Program-made: the position numbers and the translations under genes | Part shown: piece by piece, positions 1 through 6,321 of the stretch | Layout: every line of letters starts with the position of its first letter | Numbering within the stretch: the first letter of the stretch is position 1 | The notes under the pieces: generated by a model | What the model was told of the DNA's origin: nothing | What the model saw: only the letters and a program-made list of their open reading frames with translations | Database searches by the model: none | Source of the DNA: Gammaproteobacteria bacterium | GTDB taxonomy: Bacteria > Pseudomonadota > Gammaproteobacteria > Granulosicoccales > Granulosicoccaceae | Length of the DNA: 6,321 nt | Direction of reading: 5' to 3' | Assembly: GCA_019634245.1 (NCBI GenBank) | Contig: JAHQVR010000316.1 | Coordinates: 1 to 6,321 of the forward strand

Positions 1-602
1 AATAGCCAGGGCAATGTGTCCAGGCGTTGCATCCATAGCGTTCTCCAATGGTTTTTAAGCTCTGGATCGGGGGGCCGCGAAGCATAACAAAGCATGACGT
101 TGGCCCAGTAGAAGTTCGAATACAGAAGACACCCATTTTTATAATGTATGTCGTCGTTATACCGATCTACCGTCGAACTTAAAGAAATTACTGCCTTTAA
201 AGCAGCTGGTCTCAGCGCAGCGATTTGCAGCGAGTTAAAACCACCCCAGGAAATTCCCATCATGCCAATGTTGCCAGAGCACCAATCCTGCGCCGCTATC
301 CAGGCGATTACTTCTACGCCAACACTGAGTTCATCTGGAGAGTATTCGTCATCGAAAGCACCGTCAGATTCTCCATGGCCAGAGATATCGACACGAACAC
401 CCACAATACCGGCTTCGGCAAACGCAGGGTAGGTGCTTTCGTCTCTGGGTGCGGTGCCATCTCGCTTTCGATAGGGAAGGTATTCAAGCACCGCTGGAAA
501 CGTTTCAGAACCTGTGCGTATCGGCATAAAGATGCGTGCCGCCAGCTGCCGACCATCAGCCAATGGAATGGAGACATTTTCAAACACTTCAAACTTACCC
601 AT
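1..602 (-). CDS. CocE/NonD-family serine hydrolase (peptidase S15-like), N-terminal part, runs off the window
   Basis: The reading frame starts at ATG 602-600 and stays open for 200 codons to the window edge, so the C-terminus is missing. An in-frame TGA lies six codons upstream, so ATG 602 is the furthest upstream ATG possible; no clear Shine-Dalgarno sequence precedes it. The protein resembles the alpha/beta-hydrolase domain of the X-Pro dipeptidyl-peptidase/cocaine esterase family. It has YLPYRKRDG at residues 41-49, VRVDISGHGESDG at 69-81, and the nucleophile elbow GISWGG at 116-121 with Ser118 as the probable nucleophile. Tyr44 sits where cocaine esterase has its oxyanion-hole tyrosine. 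The Asp and His of the triad and the usual C-terminal jelly-roll domain would lie beyond the window. Family members hydrolyse esters or amides; the substrate here cannot be told. No signal peptide is visible, so it is probably cytoplasmic. It lies 54 nt downstream of purA on the same strand and may be co-transcribed. Family assignment is firm, function is open. Confidence 0.88.
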   Translation of the reverse strand, partial: MGKFEVFENVSIPLADGRQLAARIFMPIRTGSETFPAVLEYLPYRKRDGTAPRDESTYPAFAEAGIVGVRVDISGHGESDGAFDDEYSPDELSVGVEVIAWIAAQDWCSGNIGMMGISWGGFNSLQIAALRPAALKAVISLSSTVDRYNDDIHYKNGCLLYSNFYWANVMLCYASRPPDPELKNHWRTLWMQRLDTLPWL

Positions 603-656
603 TGCATCGACACTAACTCAAAGAACACACCTCGAGTGTAATACTTGCAGCGGCGA

Positions 657-1957
<1,301 letters not shown>

Positions 1958-2012
1958 ATCTGGCAAAACGCCATTTGAAAGCATTGATTCATTTATTTAG
2001 GTAAAAGTTGTA

Positions 2013-2041
2013 GGTATAAAATACGTGTTTGAAATTGTCAG
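2013..2041 (-). promoter_or_regulatory. Candidate sigma-70-type promoter for purA
   Basis: On the minus strand a -35-like CTGACA (2041-2036, five of six matches to TTGACA) is followed after 17 bases by a -10-like TATACC (2018-2013, four of six matches to TATAAT). The -35 element overlaps the hisZ stop codon. Transcription would begin near 2006, giving a leader of about 60 bases before purA. The downstream part of the gap is AT-rich. This is a pattern match only; the -10 box is imperfect, and purA could also be read from the upstream operon. Confidence 0.42.
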
Positions 2042-3243
2042 GTTATGTCCTGCGCCACCCACTGCTCATCGATGAAGACCAATTGTCGGTCACACAATTG
2101 TTTCTGAAGTTCCACCGAAATATCCGGTAAACCCACCAGTACCCGTTCCCCTTGCTGGCGCCTGCGGGCAATTTCCGACTGGCAACGCTGGGCGTCTTCA
2201 TAGGCCACAAACACACCAGGCACTCTACGAGCTTCGGCTGGCATTACATCAGACAAGTTTTTCATGTCACCGCTAAAGCCGGTCGCCGAGCGCGGATGCC
2301 CAAACGCAGCCCCGATCGCATCATAGCGGCCGCCGTGGGCAAGTTCCACTCCTGTATCGGTGAGAACGGCAAATAAGGCGCCTGTGTGATAGCGAAACCC
2401 TCGCAGATCGCCCAAATCGATATGAAGTTGCACCTCTGGGTGACTGGTGGTCACCGCAGTGATGATGGTTTTGAGTGTCGACAACACAGACTCAAGCGCC
2501 GGTACCGTGTCGATTAACGGTAGTAACCTCTGATCGAGAACACCAATATCCCCACGCAGGTTTGGCAGATCCTGTAGCGCCATTAGCACGGGGTTAGTTT
2601 GAGCCCCAGGCACAGACAGCACAACAGCCTGAACATCAGGAGCCGAACCCCTTTGCAATGCATCGTAGAGCTCTGCCTCAATCGATGAGTCCAGACCGGC
2701 CTCCGAGATCAGCGCTTTATACACACCCACGTGACCCAGATCCAAGATTAGAGACGATGGGTTTATGCCGGTCAACAACGCGGTATCGAGCATCAGTTGG
2801 ACTATTTCGATGTCGCTCTGTGGTCCCGCATGACCAAACAATTCAGCCCCAAATTGCATCGGGCTACGACTACCCCCTAAACCGTCGCTGCGAGTTCGCA
2901 GTACCGTGCCGACATAAAAAAGTCGATTGGGCGAATCTGATCGCAACGCATGAGCATCGATGCGGGCCACCTGTGGAGTGATGTCAGCGCGAACCCCAAG
3001 GGTTCGGCCATTTTGCTGGTCCACGAGTTTGAAGGTTTGCAAATCCATCGTTTCACCCGTACCAGTCAGCAGGCTATCGATGTATTCGATCATCGGTGGC
3101 ATCACCAAATCGAACCCCCAGAGATCGCACTGATCGATAAATCTGCGTCGCAGTCCTTCTAACTGCCAAGCGGCTGCAGGCAACAGTTCCTCAACACCGT
3201 CAGGTAACTGCCAAGAAGAACCGGATGGGGAAATACCTGTCAT
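2038..3243 (-). CDS. hisZ: ATP phosphoribosyltransferase regulatory subunit HisZ
   Basis: HisZ is a catalytically inactive paralogue of histidyl-tRNA synthetase. It joins the short form of HisG in the first step of histidine biosynthesis (ATP plus PRPP) and is needed for its activity and feedback control by histidine. The 401-residue protein has WQLPDGVEELLP at 11-22, the class II synthetase-like stretch YVGTVLRTRSDGLGGSRSPM at 110-129 leading to QFGAELFG at 130-137, a histidine-site-like GGRYD at 304-308, and no anticodon-binding domain, as expected for HisZ rather than HisS. The start is uncertain. I prefer ATG 3243-3241, which follows the stop of the upstream gene after one base (TGA-T-ATG) and fits translational coupling. 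A GTG at 3273 in the same frame would add ten residues and overlap the upstream gene by 29 bases. Neither start has a clear Shine-Dalgarno sequence. A short-form hisG is expected elsewhere in the genome. Confidence 0.93.
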   Translation of the reverse strand: MTGISPSGSSWQLPDGVEELLPAAAWQLEGLRRRFIDQCDLWGFDLVMPPMIEYIDSLLTGTGETMDLQTFKLVDQQNGRTLGVRADITPQVARIDAHALRSDSPNRLFYVGTVLRTRSDGLGGSRSPMQFGAELFGHAGPQSDIEIVQLMLDTALLTGINPSSLILDLGHVGVYKALISEAGLDSSIEAELYDALQRGSAPDVQAVVLSVPGAQTNPVLMALQDLPNLRGDIGVLDQRLLPLIDTVPALESVLSTLKTIITAVTTSHPEVQLHIDLGDLRGFRYHTGALFAVLTDTGVELAHGGRYDAIGAAFGHPRSATGFSGDMKNLSDVMPAEARRVPGVFVAYEDAQRCQSEIARRRQQGERVLVGLPDISVELQKQLCDRQLVFIDEQWVAQDIT

Positions 3244-3244
3244 A

Positions 3245-3430
3245 TCAGCGGATAATGGAAAGCAGTAAGACACCGGCGAGCATAAACACTAATCCCACAA
3301 TGCGCAGCTGCTTATCATCGATTTCCAGCAGCTGGCGCATCATGGACTTCCATCCCGCCGGGTTCAGAAACGGCATCACACCCTCGATGATGAAGACGAG
3401 GCAAATGGCGGTCAGAATGTCAGTCCACAT
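3245..3430 (-). CDS. DUF2065 family (YjeT-like) small inner-membrane protein
   Basis: This 61-residue protein has two hydrophobic segments, at about residues 5-21 and 43-60, joined by a short polar stretch (WKSMMRQLLEIDDKQLR, 27-43). This is the layout of the DUF2065/YjeT family, whose members sit next to hflC in many gammaproteobacteria. The biochemical function of the family is unknown to me. An in-frame TGA three codons upstream of the ATG fixes the earliest possible start at 3430; no clear Shine-Dalgarno sequence is seen. The gene lies 69 nt after hflC and ends one base before the preferred hisZ start, so it is very probably in the same transcript. Its position suggests, but does not show, a link with the HflKC-FtsH membrane complex. 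Confidence 0.88.
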   Translation of the reverse strand: MWTDILTAICLVFIIEGVMPFLNPAGWKSMMRQLLEIDDKQLRIVGLVFMLAGVLLLSIIR

Positions 3431-3499
3431 ATTGCGTCAATTTTGCATAGATAGCCCAGGCACGTCGGCATTATTGCTCAGACGCTCTGACCATCTCCA

Positions 3500-4441
3500 C
3501 TACTGACTGCTGCCATCTGTTTCAGAGGTGGATTGCGGCACACTACTGGCGGTGGTTTGAGGTGCCGCATTGAAGAACTTGAAAAAGTCACTCTTGGGCT
3601 CAAGAACCATCACATCACCAGTGCCGCTGAAAGACTTCCGATAGGCCTGCAAACTGCGAAACAAATTATAAAACTCTGGGTTGGTCCCGTAGGCTTCCGC
3701 ATACACCCTGGCACTTTCAGCATCACCGGTACCGCGAGTGGTTTCTGCCTGCGAATAAGCCGCAGCCAGTGTTTCTTCACGAATACGATCGGCCTCAGCA
3801 ACGATCTTCTTTTTTTGCTCTTCACCCTCAGAACGAATTTCCTTGGCTATCTTTTCCCGCTCCTTCTCCATACGCTGATAGACAGACTCGCGCACATCGG
3901 GTTGAAGCTCAACCTTCTTGATTCGCACATCAGTCACTTCGATGCCCAAACCCCGGGCCTCTTGATCCACCGTTTGCTGGATCTCGGACATCAACGACGC
4001 TCGTTTACTCGATATAACATCTCTTAGTGTTTGGCGACCAAATGCAGCCTTCAGCCCATCCTTTGCGGTACTGGCTAGTCGGTCGTCGGCCCGCAACTTG
4101 GATTCGCGGAAGTTGCTGCCACCGATGCGGGTATAGAAAAGCTCCGCATCAGCGATACGCCACTTGATAAAGTAATCCACATCGACGTTTTTCTGCTCAC
4201 TGGTTAACACTGCTTCCGGCAACACATCCAAAGTCAGAATCCGTTTATCAAATTTAAACACCCGTTCGAAAGGCGCTGGAAACTTGAAATGAAGCCCCGC
4301 TTCGTATTCCGTCTCAACGACCTCACCAAGCCGTAGTTTGATGGCTTTTTCTCTTTCGTCTACCGTAAACAGCATCATAGAGACCAGCAATAATAGGAAG
4401 GCTCCAATAACAATAGAGATAGGATTTAATAACGCTTTCAT
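3500..4441 (-). CDS. hflC: HflC, SPFH-domain subunit of the HflK-HflC complex (FtsH modulator)
   Basis: HflC pairs with HflK in a large inner-membrane assembly that encloses FtsH and modulates its degradation of membrane and cytoplasmic substrates. The 313-residue protein has one N-terminal membrane segment at about 7-26, then the SPFH/prohibitin domain starting at VDEREKAIKLRLGEVV (27-42) with EAGLHFKFP (47-55). A long charged, coiled-coil-prone helix spans about 182-235, followed by TTRGTGDAESARVYAEAYG (234-252) and FYNLFRSLQAYRKSF (257-271), both typical of HflC. The tail from about 292 is rich in Ser, Thr and Gln and looks disordered. By family topology the bulk lies on the periplasmic side. 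The ATG shares its first base with the last base of the hflK stop (TAATG), so translation is probably coupled and the subunits made in balanced amounts. Length is slightly under the E. coli protein (334). Despite its old name as a protease subunit, the sequence shows no protease motif. Confidence 0.96.
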   Translation of the reverse strand: MKALLNPISIVIGAFLLLLVSMMLFTVDEREKAIKLRLGEVVETEYEAGLHFKFPAPFERVFKFDKRILTLDVLPEAVLTSEQKNVDVDYFIKWRIADAELFYTRIGGSNFRESKLRADDRLASTAKDGLKAAFGRQTLRDVISSKRASLMSEIQQTVDQEARGLGIEVTDVRIKKVELQPDVRESVYQRMEKEREKIAKEIRSEGEEQKKKIVAEADRIREETLAAAYSQAETTRGTGDAESARVYAEAYGTNPEFYNLFRSLQAYRKSFSGTGDVMVLEPKSDFFKFFNAAPQTTASSVPQSTSETDGSSQ

Positions 4442-5649
4442 TATCGTCGTACCGCCCGGTCACGCGAACGCAACACATCGTTAGCTGTTTCACGAACACC
4501 CGTGGGAATGGAGAGCGTAGACCCCGACTGCGAAGAACTCTGAGGATAGGTTGTCTGCTCACTACTTAGCCCGGTTCCGTTTGCCGAATTCTGTTGGCGG
4601 TTTTCGATCAATTTATCGATGGGCAAATACATCAAGCTATTGCCACCGGTTGAATCGACCAACACTTTGCTGGTGTTCGATAAAACGGTTTCCATGGATT
4701 CAAGATAGAGGCGATCACGCGTGACCACAGGCGCCTTTTCGAATTCGCTCAACAACGATAAAAAGCGCTGCGACTCACCAATGGCCGCCTGTTCAACCCG
4801 TGTTTTGTAACCTTCTGCTTCTTCAATGATTCGCTGGGCGTCACCTCGGGCTTTCGGAATCAAATCGTTGCGATAGGCTTCGGCCTCACTGATAAACCGC
4901 TCTCTATCCTCACGTGCTTTCACAACATCATCAAAAGCCGCCTGCACTTCCGCTGGCTGCTTGGCCTTTTTACCGTTGACTCTAACCACGTGGATGCCAG
5001 ACTCGTAGCTGTCAAGAATGGATTGTAACGCAACCAATGTGCGCTCCCAGTTAGCCTCTCGACCAGTCGTAGTAACCAGCTCCATATTGGTTTGACCGAT
5101 AACCTCACGCAAAGCACTTTCCGCAGCCTGTCGCAATGTGTCGTCGGGCTCTCTTACCTTAAACAAATAGTTTTCAGCGTTTTTGATGTTGTACAGCACC
5201 GCTATATCGATATCGACAATGTTTTCATCTTGAGTCAAGATCAACTGATCGGGTAAATTCGCGCTGCGGATTTGTTCAATGTCAACCCGCTCTTCCATTT
5301 CAACTGGCCAGGGTATGTGCCAGTGAAGACCCGGGCCTTCGGTGGTTTTGTAGGCACCAAATTGCGTCACCACTGCACGTTCTGCAGGTTGCACGATATA
5401 GAAGCCGGTCACCAGCCAAATCACTGCCAGTATTCCAAGCAATGCAGCAATGCCTTTACCGCCGATATTGCCGGTAGGTAGACCGCCACGAGAACCCGAG
5501 CCAGAACCGCGACCGGACTTACCAAACAGTCCGCCAAATTTGTTTTTCAGGTTATTAAATACTTCGTCAAGATCGGGAGGGCCGCCACTGTTGTTCTTGC
5601 GGTTGCCCCACGGATCATTGTCATTTCCACCTGGCTCATTCCAAGCCAT
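4441..5649 (-). CDS. hflK: HflK, SPFH-domain subunit of the HflK-HflC complex (FtsH modulator)
   Basis: HflK is the partner of HflC in the FtsH-associated membrane complex. The 402-residue protein opens with the characteristic MAWNEPGGNDNDPWGNR segment, continues with a Gly/Ser-rich cytoplasmic stretch (about 37-66), and has one membrane segment at about 67-86. The SPFH domain begins at VQPAERAVVTQFG (86-98) with GPGLHWHIPWP (105-115). A charged helical region with coiled-coil tendency runs from about 232 to 300 and includes QAAFDDVVKAREDRERF (236-252). The C-terminus from about 350 is rich in Ser, Gln and Thr, low in complexity and probably disordered, then ends in a basic stretch (RSRDRAVRR). 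A GGAG lies ten bases before the ATG and supports the start. The gene follows hflX by 44 nt and overlaps hflC by one base. Length is close to the E. coli protein (419). HflK and HflC are distant paralogues; the N-terminal Gly-rich extension separates HflK from HflC. Confidence 0.97.
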   Translation of the reverse strand: MAWNEPGGNDNDPWGNRKNNSGGPPDLDEVFNNLKNKFGGLFGKSGRGSGSGSRGGLPTGNIGGKGIAALLGILAVIWLVTGFYIVQPAERAVVTQFGAYKTTEGPGLHWHIPWPVEMEERVDIEQIRSANLPDQLILTQDENIVDIDIAVLYNIKNAENYLFKVREPDDTLRQAAESALREVIGQTNMELVTTTGREANWERTLVALQSILDSYESGIHVVRVNGKKAKQPAEVQAAFDDVVKAREDRERFISEAEAYRNDLIPKARGDAQRIIEEAEGYKTRVEQAAIGESQRFLSLLSEFEKAPVVTRDRLYLESMETVLSNTSKVLVDSTGGNSLMYLPIDKLIENRQQNSANGTGLSSEQTTYPQSSSQSGSTLSIPTGVRETANDVLRSRDRAVRR

Positions 5650-5693
5650 AAGGTTTTTACTCCAGCGCCGTCACTAACGCGGCGTCAATAAAA

Positions 5694-6321
5694 TTAAAGT
5701 TGTCCGGATACTCCCGACTTCGGTGCATCTGATTCAAAGTTCGCAGTTAACTCGTACTCACTGGAGAGTCGAGCAAACTCCACGGCATCCATATCAATGT
5801 GCAACGAGGCACCTCCATCTTCCTGCACTTCCTCTGTAAGCACGGCAGACGCCGAGTACAGAAGCGACCGCAGCCGACCCTGCTCTGCGCTAACAGTCAA
5901 CCAACCTGTCACTCTTCTTCCCGCTAGAATTGTCGCTATGGTATCCAGCAACAACTCAATACCTTCTCCAGTGATCGCCGACACCCATACCGCTTCAGCT
6001 CTTCCTGAGTCGTCGCACTGCACCTTCGCAGGTTGGTGATTAGCGTCAATCTTGTTGTAGACCACCAACTGCGGGGTATCTTGAGCACCAATACCCTCTA
6101 GCACCTCATTAACATCCCTGATGCGCTGAGCCTGCTCATCGTCACTGACGTCCACCACATGCAGCAACAGGTCGGCATCTCGGGTCTCTACCAACGTAGA
6201 TCGAAAGGCATCTACTAATTCATGGGGTAGATCACTGATAAAACCAACCGTATCAGCCAAAACTGTTGCAATTCCGTTGCTCAGTTCAAGTCTTCTTAAT
6301 GTAGGGTCCAGCGTTGCAAAC
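5694..6321 (-). CDS. hflX: GTPase HflX, C-terminal part, 5' end outside the window
   Basis: The open frame enters at the high-coordinate edge and ends with TAA at 5696-5694, giving 208 residues. HflX is a ribosome-binding GTPase that splits stalled or heat-damaged 70S ribosomes. The fragment begins in the switch I region (FATLDPTLRRLEL, fragment residues 1-13), followed by the G3 motif DTVGF (23-27), ISDLPHELVDAFRSTL (28-43), the G4 motif NKID (89-92) and the G5-like SAITGEG (114-120). About 90 residues follow as the C-terminal domain. The P-loop (G1) and the N-terminal HflX domain lie outside the window. An internal TTG at 6260 could be mistaken for a start, but the family sequence continues upstream of it without a stop. 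In related genomes hfq lies directly upstream. The hflK start follows after 44 nt, consistent with one operon. Confidence 0.96.
   Translation of the reverse strand, partial: FATLDPTLRRLELSNGIATVLADTVGFISDLPHELVDAFRSTLVETRDADLLLHVVDVSDDEQAQRIRDVNEVLEGIGAQDTPQLVVYNKIDANHQPAKVQCDDSGRAEAVWVSAITGEGIELLLDTIATILAGRRVTGWLTVSAEQGRLRSLLYSASAVLTEEVQEDGGASLHIDMDAVEFARLSSEYELTANFESDAPKSGVSGQL

Noticed and set aside
627..639. Short inverted repeat (ACACCTCGAGTGT) between purA and the hydrolase gene, as a terminator
   Set aside because: The stem is only four to five pairs and no T-run follows on the minus strand, so an intrinsic terminator is not supported.
603..650. Possible promoter for the hydrolase (TATTAC as a -10 box)
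   Set aside because: No acceptable -35 element is found at 16-18 bases spacing.
3478..3490. Five-base inverted repeat TCAGA-CGC-TCTGA in the hflC to DUF2065 gap
   Set aside because: The stem is too short, without a T-run or a recognised operator pattern; chance occurrence is likely.
3533..4027. A 164-codon plus-strand open frame inside hflC
   Set aside because: It is antisense to a clearly conserved gene, has no recognisable domain, and its hydrophobic stretches arise from the complement of the charged helix of HflC.
5666..5684. GC-rich five-base hairpin (CGCCG / CGGCG) between hflX and hflK
   Set aside because: No T-run follows on the minus strand (it runs into the hflK Shine-Dalgarno region), and the genes look co-transcribed. 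It could slow readthrough but this cannot be shown.

Overview
This window looks like a piece of a gammaproteobacterial chromosome of roughly balanced base composition. Every gene reads on the minus strand, so gene order runs from high to low coordinates: hflX (3' part only) - hflK - hflC - a small DUF2065/YjeT-like membrane protein gene - hisZ - purA - a CocE/NonD-family hydrolase gene (5' part only). The hflX-hflK-hflC-yjeT-purA order is the conserved segment downstream of miaA-hfq in gammaproteobacteria. A hisZ between the DUF2065 gene and purA is the arrangement known from pseudomonads and related lineages, not from E. coli. I would not name a genus from this sequence.

Layout. Positions 6321-5694 hold the C-terminal part of HflX, a ribosome-associated GTPase; its N-terminal domain and P-loop lie outside the window. 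After 44 nt comes hflK (5649-4441), and hflC (4441-3500) begins on the last base of the hflK stop codon. The two encode paired SPFH-domain membrane proteins that form a complex around the protease FtsH. A 69-nt gap leads to the DUF2065 gene (3430-3245), whose stop is separated by one base from the preferred start of hisZ (3243-2038). A 94-nt gap before purA (1943-657) holds a plausible sigma-70-type promoter and a Shine-Dalgarno sequence. After 54 nt more, a serine hydrolase gene starts at 602 and runs off the low-coordinate edge.

The tight junctions suggest one transcript from hflX to at least hisZ, with purA able to be transcribed on its own. The genes mix protein quality control and stress (HflX, HflK, HflC), histidine biosynthesis (HisZ, which needs a short-form HisG encoded elsewhere) and AMP synthesis (PurA). 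The terminal hydrolase is the least conserved member of the neighbourhood, and a functional link with the others is not evident.

There is no RNA gene, mobile element, CRISPR array or gene-free stretch above 300 bases. I found no convincing undescribed system: this is mainly a conserved housekeeping region. The points most worth a second look are the hydrolase next to purA, the purA promoter overlapping the hisZ stop, and the uncharacterised DUF2065 protein wedged between hflC and hisZ.
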